A DNA stretch of 64,000 nucleotides, from assembly GCF_002878395.1 (NCBI RefSeq), contig NC_061118.1, forward strand, positions 84,222,673-84,286,672, read 5' to 3'. A model generated the notes under the pieces. That model was given only the letters and a program-made list of their open reading frames with translations. It was not told where the DNA came from and did no database searches. Shown here piece after piece: positions 34,789 to 47,639 of this stretch; the stretch's first letter is position 1, and each line of letters begins with the position of its first letter. This DNA comes from Capsicum annuum. Taxonomy: Eukaryota > Streptophyta > Magnoliopsida > Solanales > Solanaceae. Both the position numbers and the translations under genes were made by a program.

Positions 34789-35884
34789 CATAATCCACTG
34801 AATAATATATTAAACATTAGTTAAGGTTCAGTAGTCTCAACTATGCCTAACACGCTAAGGTGCGTAGATGGCTATAAGAGACAACACAAGTCTTTGTCTA
34901 AGGTGAGCCGAAAGGGCCTACTTCTAATCCCCGAAATCCATATTTGGACAATTACCACCTCGGACTAGGCTAAGGTATCCAAATCCACTTGTAGATGGTA
35001 AATAAGTCATGATTATCCCTAAGATAGCGATTCCTCCTAGAACATGAGCAACTAAGGCCATTTCACCTAAATTACGGTTCCTAGATACCCTAAATAATCT
35101 AAATAAGACTAATCATACTAATCATGCTTCCACTGCCTAAATCCCATTCCATAACAATAATAATATCATAATCAAACTACAAATTGACTCCATCCATATA
35201 TAAGTAATAGGATTATAGAGGTATAATAAGTATTTCTACTAAAGGGTTAATACGGGTTATTACCTTTCAAGACCCCAAACTCATAAGTTAGGATAAGTCA
35301 CGGTGTTCTACCCAATATATATCTTAACACCCCTATCTAACATACAACATATACAAACACAATCTCAAGAAGAAGAGTAGATAAAAGCCTACCTCAAAGC
35401 TGAACTGCAATAATTGAATCATCCACACATCATCTATCTTTACTCCACGATCCTGAAATGCTGTCACGCTATCAAAATTGTAATCCACACGTCATTAGGA
35501 GTCAAATGAGACCCATATTGATATGTGAGTCAAGTCAAATTTTGACTTAAGAACAGGCCCACACAGCTCACAAATGGAATCCAAAATTGAACCCGTCACA
35601 AGGTCCCGCGAAGGACAAGAAAGTTATGCTCAAAAGTTGAGCACAAACAGAGACAATTTGGGTCTCAAATCACCCCTCAAAGTTTAGGAATTCAAGCCCT
35701 AATTTCTATGAATTGTACCTAAAATTAGAATGGAAATTGAAGGGAATATTAATGGGAAATTACCAAGAAGAGTTAGGTTAGCTTACCTTGACCTAGGTGG
35801 ATGATTTCCCACTTTTTCTTCTTTTGGAGCTCTCTATTTGATGTAAGAATAGTGGAAGAAGTGATAGTAAATTGGGTGGGAAAG

Positions 35885-36135
35885 AAGGCATTTAAAGGCT
35901 ATAAGTGCAGCTATAGTGGACATTTGGGCGCTAAAATGCCTACCGCTAAAGTAGCAACGTGACCGCTAAAGAAGTTTGGAAACAAATGCGGGTGCAACTA
36001 AAGCGGGAGCCGCTTTAGCGGCCATTGGGCACTAATGCGCACCTTTGCTAATGGGCTAGGGCTGCTAAAGCGGGCTATAGGCGCTAAAGAACTAAGCATT
36101 AAGGTGAACCAATACACGCTTAAGCGGACCTATCA
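35885..36135. repeat. GCTAAAGCG word cluster, 3' LTR of element 4
   Basis: Roughly ten copies of GCTAAAGCG or near variants, including a perfect hairpin CTAAAGCGG (35998-36006) and CCGCTTTAG (36010-36018). On the minus strand the cluster is followed directly by CCTTTAAATGCC (35887-35898), a TATA-like stretch, so it lies in U3. Confidence 0.85.
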
Positions 36136-36644
36136 GGTGCCATGCATCAGATTTTTACTAAGTCTAAAACAGACTTTTATCGGGTGTTCAAGATTCATTC
36201 GGAATACCATACGTGCAAACACAATATGCTACCATACCAAATTTGATATTTCAGACTCAATGAAAGCATCAAAACTTCCATCCAGGATCATTTCAACTAT
36301 ATATGGGGTCCACACCTATAGTTTCATTTTTCAGGTAATCCACCCTATAGTCCAAAATAAGTTTGAAAGCCTAAGGAGCTGAACCAAGGGCCCCCTAGTC
36401 TAAAAACAACATTTCAGAGCTGATGGTGCCATTGAAATTCTCATCTGAGGTCATTTACTAAGAGTTTTGGTCTGAGACCAAATTTGAAAAAGCAAAAACT
36501 CCAAAATAGAGAAATGAGCCTAAAATCCAAACAAACTATCTGATAACCAAATCAGTAGTTTTGATTAGTCATAGATGACTTGTACCCATCGTGGGAAGGC
36601 TCGAAATGCACTCAAATCAAGAAATGACCTGGATAGTCATTACA

Positions 36645-39190
36645 ATATCCATTACTAAAAGGACTTTCATCCGCAAAAGTTAATGGATATAAGGATCTCA
36701 AAGGCTCGAAAAGGGACAAAGTACATGCTCTGAGCATGACTTCCCAGATAACCTCCATAAAGAGACAACATATTTAAGATATTTTGCCACAGGTATCCCT
36801 TTATCAACCAACTTCCTTTCTTTCCTCCTTAACAACTAAAACTTAACCTAATCACCAACTAGTCTCCAATTGAATTGAGGAAGGCGGATTCATGCAAAAC
36901 TGAATCACAATATACTGATACCACACTAATTCCAGCACTATCAAACAAAAGTCATCCAACCCAAAGAAAAACCAAGGAATGCGTCATGTAACGAACTCCA
37001 AATCCAAATATAACCTTTTTTTGCCTTTCTAAACCTGCTATACACTCCAAACCAGGATTATGATCATCCAAATCCTGTTTGGTAAATCCCATAACAGTAA
37101 ACCTAAAGAATGGAAATTGCTCCACTGAAAGTCCATAATGGCAAACATGAGAACAAATCATAAGGCGTTACTTGGGCTCACACAAAAGGAGATAGCCAAG
37201 GTCAGTAACCTATACCAATGCTACAACCAATTTGGATGACAACTGAACCTAAAATCCAAGAGTCGGAAGTACAAATACTCACCATTGAACGATTTTCTAC
37301 AAGATATTTCATCGATCGAGAATGAACCCATAATCTCGCTGAGTATATCATCAAAAAACTGAAAGAAAATTGAAAAGCAGAGGTCAAAGATGACGGAACC
37401 AATACTGTGTCCATAGACTATCATCAGAAGACCTATCAACCATAATATTTTACAAGAAGACGAAATAGGTAATCATGGAGTAGGCTCAGCCAACCTATAA
37501 ATGAAGTCCCAACTAAGACAAATTTGAAAATGAAGGTTGCACCCAAGCTCTACAACTTCCAGTTAAATCTCAACACCAAGGTTAAACCCCCTATCTTAAC
37601 TATCCAAACAATTCCTATAGATCGATAAGCATACATACTCTAAATTTATCATAACCTCCAAATCACCATTCCAAGGCATTAAGTCCAAAACTGAGTCGAC
37701 AAGTCTGAACCAAGGTCAAATACTCAAATCGACCTTACAATCCAAGTCAGACATATCCTTACTAAATCATGCTGAGCCAAAATCAAAACATAGCCAAATA
37801 ACAAGATCACATCAGAGGATAAATCACTAGTTGAAAACATAAACAACCAACTCCTTGTCTACTAGAGGGCATGAAATATATATGCAGAACAATAATAGCA
37901 ATGAATGATAAATTATCAATTGAAAACACGAGCAACCAATTCTATTTCCATTAGAGGTAACAAACCACCAGAGCATACTTCAAAACTCACCAAGGCTATA
38001 AATCATACTAAAGATAACCAAATCTCTAGTAACTTGGGGAATTGCAACTTTAGGCAGAAACTAATCAGTCCAATACCCCATCTCGACAAAGAATAACCAT
38101 AGACACATATCACCAAAGATAAGCACTCCACTAAGTCTTATTAGGCCAAACAAATTTCAAAATGAGGATTTCTTGAATCAACCCAAGTAGTACAATCTTA
38201 ACTCAATCAACCCATGAATCGCATTGCCGAAGAAGAAAGCACCAAATCTCCATACCAAAGTCAAGGTTAAGACCATTACTAGAAGATGAATCCAACACCT
38301 TTAAATAACGAATTTCCGAATGCCTACTTAAGAAGCAATCATTGAAAAGATCACCTATCTCTAAATCTTTAACTCCACTAGAACAAGAATCATATTACGA
38401 AAAGAACATAGTATCCAAATCCATACCAAAACCAAGAGTAAACCATCACCAAGAGACGAACCCAACATACCTGAAAGAAAAATCCAAAACCTTTTAACAT
38501 GAACATCCAAACCACTATCTAGCGATGAACTAGTTAAATCAAAAGGATGAACCTCAAACTAGTCAACTTCAAAAATGGGTTACACAACCTAATTGCCAAC
38601 TCTAAAACCATAACAAGACTATGGAATGCCAAATTGGCTTCAAAACCATACTTCACTCCATAACTAATCTAGCATAACCCCACAAAAGGAAAACAACCAA
38701 GATAGCTACCCAAGTCAACGAATAAAAAAAATATGAGGAAGGGAATTCTAACTAGATAATGCTAGTCTAGCCATATATAAAATAAGGATCGATTTCATCA
38801 AACAATAACAACAATAGCATTAATAATATAAACATCATCATAAGGGGATAGGCGGTACTAAAATGAAAACCAATAGCAAGTACTACTCTAGTGCAATAAC
38901 AAGTTCAATATTCCAAGGTAAATGGGACTCAAACCCAAATGCTACATCCATAGGGAGAAAATATCAATTCAGATCTAATCCATACACTACTAAAATAAAT
39001 CACCTATGGGGTGTTCATATAATCTTGAATCTATATCAAGGTACACAATAACCAATATAGACCTACTAAAATATATAATCATCGATGAGTAAGAGAACCC
39101 CAATACACACAAATAAATGGGTAAAGAAAGAAAATAAAAACATATCAATCATGGTAGAATCTGAAGTCACACGCTTGGTGGAATCATGGG
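36645..39190 (-). other. Interior of element 4 with no recognisable gene
   Basis: About 2.5 kb where pol would be expected. I looked for the reverse transcriptase, RNase H and integrase words on both strands and saw none. Frames are short with frequent stops. On plus it is rich in AACCAAG-like and ACCATC words. Confidence 0.6.
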
Positions 39191-40420
39191 AGGATGAATC
39201 TTAATAAGTCCAAACTTGAACTGAGCACCTGAATTATAAACTGAGATGCTAAGCACACTGCCTCTAACAGACGGTGCCACAACACCATAAGATTAATTTG
39301 AATAAGCTGAATGACTAATAATCCCATGATGGGGATACTTTCTAAACTAGTGACTAATCTCTCTGTAGTTGTAGCAAACCCCTAAAGCCCTAACCTGATA
39401 AGAAACTGAGCTGACCCTAACTGGCTAACCAATTAATGCTAAGGGCACTCCCTACTATAAAACTATCTTCTCTGCAATCATAACATTTCTTAAGGACTCT
39501 AGCATGGTAAGGAATACATGTAAATCTATTTGAACAATTGTCTCACATTTGGGGCACTCTCTAGACCAATGTCCAATCTTTCCACAACCAAAACAAGCTT
39601 CTAGAATACTCTAAGATGCTGCCCTGCTAATCTAGAATTACTATCATCACCCAAAGATCCATATAGAATACCCTGCAAGGTCTGATAAGAACTCTACCTA
39701 CTGCAATCACCATAACTGATGTGAGAGCCATCCATAACCTAAGATGCTACCTACATAGAATTGATTGGCTGCAAGTAAAGCTGACCTTCACCAGGTGTAT
39801 CCTCACCCCTAGGTGGAATACCAATAGTACTAAGATAATGACATGGCCTCTTAATGCCACCTTCATAAGTCCTAATACATGCTCTCTTTCTATGGCCCTC
39901 GCATGGTAAACAACCTGAGAGAAGGAAGACCCAGCTACTATCCGATGCTCTGACACCAAATAAAGTGGCAATGCTAATTCTCTGATAAATCTATTCACCA
40001 TGTTATGCTCTGAAGGATATCACATAGGAATATGCCTGGCCCACTCAAAAAAGCAAATCTTGAACTATGAAACCAATAAGGAATCCTAATGAACACCCAT
40101 TAATCCACTCTGTCTTGAGAATGGCTTAATCAACCGAATGTCATCTTTGGCTGTGAGGTATCCATAAAAAGACTTGGGATCCCTAATGCTAAACCTTGAA
40201 ATGTTAAAGTGATCATAAAGCCCGCTAGATCCTGAGATGGACCCAAATCCTCTAGATGATGCTAAAAATCTTTGGCAGCCATCCTTAACTCCTTTATTTG
40301 ACACTGCATGAAAGCTCTGGAAATACATGTCAAAGTTCTATTTACATCTATCAATAACCTTGCATTGTTCATCTAGGTCAGAATAGGTCAAATAACGTAC
40401 TTGAGGCTCATAGAAATACG
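39190..40420 (-). pseudogene. gag: gag-like region of element 4
   Basis: On minus, a gag-type region ends in a clean CCHC zinc knuckle, ACFGCGKIGHWSRECPKCE (39598-39542), binding nucleic acid. A second knuckle-like CYNYREISH(stop)FRKYPHH lies near 39380-39320 with a cysteine and others lost. The upstream part (40330-39750) shows FLASSRGFG and DDIRLIKPFSRQSG but no clear match. Several stops. Its presence right after the primer site and the absence of pol support a gag-only element. Confidence 0.6.
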
Positions 40421-40559
40421 TACACGTAATAAAAAATCAAGAACAAAATTTCCTAAGAATGACTTGTAGCCTCTCAAAGATAGGTTATAGACATCTCTGT
40501 ACTGATCCACAGGACTCTACTGAACACTAGCTCTTGTACCAATTCACCGGTAAAATTAG

Positions 40560-40572
40560 GCTCTATTACCAA
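40560..40572 (-). other. Primer-binding site of element 4
   Basis: On minus TTGGTAATAGAGC, a mutated TTGGTATCAGAGC, adjoining the LTR end GGTCATGATA. Confidence 0.75.
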
Positions 40573-40573
40573 T

Positions 40574-43500
40574 TATCATGACCTGATTTCTCAGGTCATG
40601 ATGGCTCCTACTATGACCCACCAGTAGGCAAGACAACTCGTAGTTCGGAACAACTAGTAACAGACTACCTAGAGAAATGGAAGGAGAATGCAAAATAAAT
40701 GAAATAAAAGGCTAAAATACATAAGATAGTCCCAAAACTTGATGAAATTAGTACAAGAGCTAGTAATGTAATAAGACTTACAAAATAAAGTACAAAATGA
40801 ATATACTGATACAACCTATCTCTGATATAACACAGAGACTTGTCTAGTACATAAGATAGAGAATAACAATACTCCGCAGATTAGGAGATCACCCTATATC
40901 TCTGAATCATAGCTACTCAGCACTATGCATGCAATAATGGTGAGAACTTATACTATGATATGCATTTTATAGAAGTGTAGTATGAGTACTAACATATGGT
41001 ACTCTGCAAGTAACTGCCAACAGAGCTTTAAGGATAATGCAGATATAAATAGCATGCAAATGAGAATGTAAGCTACACCAAAATATCTAAAAAAAACTAC
41101 ATAATAAAGCCAATGATAATTAGGATAAAAGTATCCTATTCAATTTTAAGAAACTAACATAATCAAGGTAAGGAGGTATTAAGAATGAACTATCCCTCCT
41201 AGCCATACTCAAGAACCTCAATACTATACTATATATCATCGTCCAAAATAGAAATAATGAGTGGTAAAGGATATAAAATAGTATACAAGGTCAAGGAATA
41301 TATATACAACATGAATAAATGAAGAAAGAAAGAGATATACAGTAATACCATAGATACATATATAGATAGATAACATATGTTTATAAATAAGGTTAACTCA
41401 AGTTACAACCTAAGTCATCACCCTAGAATCTCCGAGCCTCCCAATCATAGTAGGAACTAGTGCTAAAATAATTAGGTTCTCTAATCCATATGTCTAAACA
41501 TAATACAATTACGATAATAAAGCCACCATAAAGAAATGAATCAGGATGTCAAGGACTGAAGCGATAATGTCTAACCAATAGATAATCATGCACAATAATA
41601 TTATCATAAGACAATGGAACTAGAATCATACCTCAAATATCAATACTAGCCAAATAATCAACCTCTCATAAACTAACCATAATATAATTAATAATATAAG
41701 GTAATCGGCTAGTCTAGACAATTAATACCTAACTGGAACTTTCATAAACCACCATCATCATAGGATTAGAAGGTTCAATCAATACTCAACAAATAATAGG
41801 ATGAGCCTATACCTATGCAACCCCCCATAAGGATGACAGATACAAGCTCTATATAATATACCGCATATAACACTCATACCTATACTTATGCAATGCTCTA
41901 TAAGGCTAATAGATATAGACACATATTGGTGATTGTCAATGAGAATGAAAGAATGAATGCCAAGATATAATATGTAATATCATAATTGATATGAATGCCA
42001 TAAAGTAACCCAGTGCATAAACTCATACCATAGACATCATCAACAACCACCAGACTTGAACCAGAAATCATATCATCAATATTATCATTAATCACCTATT
42101 TATTCAGTACCAGAGATATATGTATATATATGAATATAAGTGCACGACTAGAATTATGGCTAAAAATGTGTCGATTTGTAAATCCATTGCTCGGAGTAAA
42201 CTCCGAGACTAAATCATCATAGGAATATATAAAGGGTTAGAATCTCTTTCAATAGTTTAGATAGTAGTAGTAGAATTATGGATTAGAATCAATCTTGGTT
42301 AAATCTCTAAGATCATCATTATCAGCCTCAAAAGCTCATAAGTTATTCATTAAGATGGTACGATTCCTACTATGAAGAAATTTTCTTTAAAGGTGAAAAG
42401 TGGGAATAAATCCCTTTTTAGAAAAAAGAGTAATAGAACCATATTTTAGTTGGATCGTACTATTTACCTTCTAAGTGATCATGATTGTATCAAATCTATG
42501 CATGCCATTACCAGTATACAAATAATATGATTATATGCATTAAGATGTCTATAAACTATGAACATTTCCTTTACAGTAATGGAATAATTCCCAAAACCTA
42601 ACCAATATCAGAATCACAACCTTGGGCCTAATAATATGTCCAAAATAACTACAACATCATAAATACGACCTTAGGCACAAATATATATCCGACATAACCA
42701 TAACATCAAAAACCAAAGAAGAACCATTATAATCCACCAAGTAATATATTAAACATTACTAAAGGTTCATTAGTATTAAATATACCTAACATGATAACCT
42801 ACGTATAAGTCTACAAGAGCCAACACAGGTCTTGGCCTAAGGTGAGCCGAAAGAGCCCACTTCTAATCCTCAAAATCCATATTTGGAAAATTACCACCTC
42901 GGACTAGGCTAAGGTTTCCACATCCACTTTTAGATGGTAAACAATTCATGATTAGCCCTAAGTAGTAGTTCCTCCTAGAACATGAGCAACTAAGGCAGTT
43001 TTACCTAAATTATGGTCCCAAGATAGCCTGAACAGTCCAAATAAGACTAATCATACTAATTATGCTTCCAATGCCTAAATATTATTCCATAACTAAATAA
43101 TATCATACATACTATGAATTGGCTCTATCTATAAAAAAAGGTAATAGGATTATAGAGGTATAATAAGTATTTCAACTTAACAATTAAATAGCCTTCAAGC
43201 CCCCAAACTTACAAGTTAGGATAAGTCACAGTGTTCTACCGCAAATATATCCTAACACCCCTATCTAACATATAACCTATATAAAAACTATCTCAAGAAG
43301 AAGAGTAGATAAAGAACTACCTTAAAGCTGAACTACAATAATTGAATCGTCCACAAATCATCTGTCTTTACTCCAGGATGCTGAAATTCCATTAGGCTGT
43401 CAAAATCATAGTCTACATGTCATTAGGAGTCAAATCAAACCTATATTTCTATATTAAAGGTTGGGTCAAATTTTAGGTCCAGAATGGGTTCATAGGTCCT

Positions 43501-44567
43501 GCAAACGGAATCCAAAATTAAACCTAGTTTGAGGTTTCTTAAAGGAAAACAAAGTTGTGCTCAAAAGTTGAGCACAAATGAAGCACAATTCAAGTCTCAA
43601 TTTAGACCTTAAAGTTAAGGAATTAAAGCCCTAATTTATAAGATTCTTACCAAGGATTAGAATAGAAATTGAAGGGACACTTATTGGTAAATGACCAAGA
43701 AGAGTTAGGTTAGCTTACCTTAACTAGGTGGATGATTTCCCACTTTTCCCTCTATTTGAGCTCTCAGTTTGATGTAAAAATGGTGGAAAAGAGGGTATTT
43801 AAAGGTTACAGGTGCCGCTAAAGTGGATAGCTGGGTGTTAAAGTGCCTAACGCTAAAGTGGCAACACGACCGTTAAAGCGGTCTGGTAACAAATGTGGGT
43901 GCCACTAAAGCAATCCCAATGGCAGTAAAGCTAGCAGCCATTGGGCGCTAAAGCATACCTCTTCCAATTATCTAGGGATGCTAAAGTATCCTTTGGGTGA
44001 TAAATCACTATGCACTAAAGCGAACCAATAGGGACTTAAATGGACCTACAAGTTCCATGCACAAGATTTTTACTAAGTTCAAAACGGACTTCGATCTAGT
44101 GTTCGGGATTCATCTGGAACATCGTACGTGAAACAAAATATGATACCATACCAAATTTGATATTTCAGACTCATTGGAACCATCAAAACTTTCCTCCAAG
44201 ATTATTTTGACTATATGTGGGGTCTACACCTATAGTTCTATTTTTTACATAATCTGCCTAAAATCCCAAAATGAGTCCAAAAGCTTCGAGACCTGAACCA
44301 AGGGTCCCTTAGCCTAAAATAATATTCCAGAATTGATGGTGTCATTGGAATTCTCAACCGAGGTCATCTACTAGGAGTTTTGGTGTAAGACCAAATCCTA
44401 AATAATAAAAGCTCCAAAACAGAGAAATGAGCCTAAAATCAAAATGAACTATTCGATAACCAAACCGACTAATCCAAAAAGTGATAGGTGACTTTTAGAC
44501 ACTATAGAAAGGTGCAAAAGATAAAAAGTGCATGTAAATTGAGGAAATGATCTAGAGGGTCATTACA
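40574..44567 (-). repeat. 5' LTR of element 4
   Basis: On minus runs from TGTAATGACCCTC (44567) to GGTCATGATA (40574), 3,994 bp. It contains the second GCTAAAGCG cluster at 43810-44045. Confidence 0.85.
43810..44045. repeat. GCTAAAGCG word cluster, 5' LTR of element 4
   Basis: Copies such as CCGCTAAAGTGG, CGCTAAAGTGG, CCGTTAAAGCGG and GGCGCTAAAGC. On minus it is followed by CCTTTAAATACCC (43793-43805), TATA-like. Confidence 0.85.
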
Positions 44568-45608
44568 ATTTTCTTATTTGATGATTTGAGGATAACAATG
44601 GGTAAATTGGTATCTATTGTAATGACCCTCTTTGTTGTTCCTAGTAATTCTCTCTTACAAAAATTTGGGTTAATATCTTCTCTAGATTTAGAGTTAGAAA
44701 TATTAGGATAAGGCTAGGCTCGGCTAAAATCTAAGTGAGGTATGGTCTAGGGCAATTTAGGAATGGATTAGGGAATGTGACTAAGTTTAGCTTAATTTTA
44801 TGTTCACTAAGATAATAAGGAAACCATAGGACCTTTTAGAAGTGAATTTAGGCAAGTAGGACTCCTGGTATTGATCTTGATGTAAAGGGGTTAGTTTGGA
44901 ACGTAGCTGTTTGAGGGTGTGTTATGAAAAAGAAAAAAATTGTAATGATTCTTGAGGTTTTGCCTTGAATATGTCGCTATATCAATGTGCATATCACTAT
45001 AGAGACTATTTCCGTAGTGGAATAGTTCATGCAATAGTGACGGTCAATAAAAGTTAAACCTGCTATAGCGATATTGCTATAGTGAGATTAGGCCGCTATA
45101 GCAACGTAAGTCACTATTTATTCAAAAACTTTCCCAAAAATGTTAGTAGTAATTCTCTCATACAACAATTTGGGTTAATATCTTCCCTGGATTTAGTGTT
45201 AGAATTTTTACGATAGGCTAGGTACATATAAAATTTATGTAAGGTATGGTCTAGGGAAATTTGGGAATGGATTAGCGAATGTGACTAAGTTTAGCTTAAT
45301 TTTATGTTGATTCAGAAATAAGGAAACCATAGGACCTTTTTGAAGTGAATTTAGGCAAGTAGAAGTCCTGGTATTGATCTTGATGTAAAGGAGTTAGTTT
45401 GGAACATAGCTGTTTGAGGGTGTGTTATGAAAAAGAAAAAAAATTGAAAACTCTTGAGGTTCTACCTTGACTATCTCCATAGTGTTATAATTCTTGCTAT
45501 AATGGTGGTCAACAAATGTTAAACCCGCTGTAGCGATGTTGCTGTAGTGAGATTTGGCTGCTATAGAAACTTTAGTCACTTTTTATTCCAAAACTTTCCC
45601 AAAAATGT
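44568..45608. repeat. 505-bp tandem duplication of an LTR-like segment
   Basis: After ~70 bp including TGTAATGACCCTC (44618-44630), a unit at 44640-45144 is repeated at 45145-45608 (landmark GTAATTCTCTC at 44644 and 45149). Each copy has a GCTATAGCG word cluster (44975-45110 and 45470-45580). The start resembles the LTR start of element 4 but on plus, so this is probably a fragment of a related LTR that duplicated. No gene. Confidence 0.9.
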
Positions 45609-46568
45609 TTCTTTTACGACCCAATTTATGAGTCATGAAGGCACCTACCAAATCCCGCCAGTAGGTAAGCCAAACCATAACTCGAAGTGAAACGCAATAA
45701 TTTAACTTTGTAGGAAATGCCCAACAGAGGCGAAACACAAGAACACAAGTTATAATAATCCAAGGATTTGAAATAGATATAAAATATTCAAACATAGATA
45801 CCATCCCATGACCTGGTAGAGCCAGTACAAGAGCAACTAGAAATAATACAACTCAAGTATCTAGAATAGCCTAATAACATTTGTCTTGAAACAAAATACT
45901 GAATAGAAAAGATGTAAGGAACTAGGCGACTCCAAATCCAAGAGCTCACCACATCTCCATAAATCAACACCGTATGAATGTCGATCAAAGGTGGCAACTA
46001 GTACTCAAATTGGCACCAAAAAAGTACAAAAGTATAGTATGGTACCAAAACCATGGGTACTCAGTAGGAATCATCGACCGACTTAGCTAAATCATGATAA
46101 AATGCAAGACATCATAAATAAGTCAAGGTACATAAATGAATCTGAGTCAACTCCAGCATCGATGTACATAAATCAGTAAATATATCGAAATTATAACATA
46201 ATATAAAGTGTCAACACAACATCATAACTACAAAATTGGCTACCATGTGCCAATTGATGTGAAAAAAGTAAAGAACTCATTACAACCCCCCATAAACCTA
46301 GAGAGTACAATCAAGATAGAATGATCCAATCGCCCATTATTTACAACTAATCATCATCCCCATTTAACCATCATTCAAAAATTTACCATCACTTATCCAC
46401 TACTCAGCATTTACCGATAAGTCATCTCTTATTACTATTCATCATATCAAGAGCCACTATTTATCAACTAAGCATCTTTTATCAACTAGTCATCACTTTC
46501 CATTTAGGTATCTTTTGTCAACTAGTCATCATATATCATGCCGTATTATTTCATAGAATATATCCACA

Positions 46569-46880
46569 CTTGAATCGGTAAGTATAATCATCATGGTCAT
46601 AGCGATCCTCTGAAATTGAACCGGGCATATAAATAAGATCAAATTATCTTTTAGAATTGGACCGGGTATATAATAAACATCATAATCATCCTCCAAATTT
46701 GAATTGGGTATATTATCAATATCATCCTCCAAAATTGAACCGATTATATAATCAACATCATAATCATCCTCCAAAATTGAACCGGGTCAATAATCAACAT
46801 CATAGCCATCCTCTAAAAGTAAATTGGGTATATAATCAACATCATAATCATCTTCCAGAATTGAACCGGGTATATAATGT
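46569..46880. repeat. 45-bp minisatellite in element 5 LTR
   Basis: About seven units of the type GGGTATATAATCAACATCAT followed by AATCATCCTCCAAAATTGAACC; one unit is shorter (about 36 bp). Both strands show short open frames (His/Asn-rich on plus, Asp-rich on minus) that are by-products. Confidence 0.9.
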
Positions 46881-47639
46881 ACACATATACATAAATAAAC
46901 AATAAAATGATCGATTGCATAGTAGATAACATGTGCAATAAGCAAGGGTCCCTAACATCGACGCATCATAGACATCAAGTGCCACAACTCATAAATATTA
47001 TCTTAGTAAGATCCTATAAAGAAAATAACAACGTATAAAATGTCACAAGAAGCAATTCAAGTCTTGGCCTAAGGTGGGTCAAATTACCCACTTGTAATAC
47101 TCAAAATCCCATTTTTAGGAAAACCTAACCAAGGCAAAAGTAAGGTATCTAATTCCAAATTTAGATGTTAATTAAGCCCAAATCATCCTTAGGATAGCAA
47201 TTTTAACTTAAGCATTCACAACTAAGTTAAATGTGCCAAACTTACAATGTTCGGAGAGCCTAAATGGTCCAACTAGTGCAAGTCTTGCATTTCATCAAAC
47301 TAACATCTAAAATTATTCCAATTCTGACATAATATCATAAACATACTATGAAGCAGCTGAATCTATCAATGGGTGAAACCTATCCTACCTTGATGCTAAA
47401 GAAAGCTCAATGATCCGCTAAACCACCATTTTTCTCTTTCGAGAAGCATCCATAAGATACCAATCTATAAAAATCACATTTTACTTATCATACCCATATT
47501 GCACCATTATGCTTCGGGTTAAAACATTATACCAAAACTGCATGTGGGTCTCCTTAGTGCACAACCGCCTGAGATCACTAGCCAAAATGCGCACCAGACC
47601 CTCCTAGAAGGTTAACCACTTATCCAATCACACTAAATC

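Larger units (their letters stand above)
33145..36644 (-). repeat. 3' LTR of element 4, end-truncated
   Basis: Matches 41050-44567 throughout. Starts (on minus) TGTAATGACTATCC at 36644. Includes the GCTAAAGCG cluster (35885-36135), a TA/CA microsatellite near 34765-34788, and a ~68-bp duplicated segment with the word ATGCAACC...ATAAGGATGATA (about 33890 and 33960). Confidence 0.85.
33138..44567 (-). mobile_element. Minus-strand LTR element 4 with ~4-kb LTRs, gag only
   Basis: Two similar long repeats, 33145-36644 and 40574-44567, enclose a 3.9-kb interior. Read on minus, the right copy is the 5' LTR, followed by a primer-binding site and a gag-like region with a zinc knuckle. No reverse transcriptase or integrase was recognised. 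The left copy lacks its last ~470 bp, being joined to element 3 near 33140. Size and structure suggest a large non-autonomous LTR derivative (LARD-like). Confidence 0.8.

Noticed and set aside
36952..37439. Minus-strand open frames taken for a reverse transcriptase because of FFDDIL
   Set aside because: The surrounding residues lack every other reverse transcriptase block; the resemblance is a single short word.
46657..46905. His/Asn-rich open frame on plus and acidic frame on minus
   Set aside because: Both follow the 45-bp minisatellite units and have no other support.
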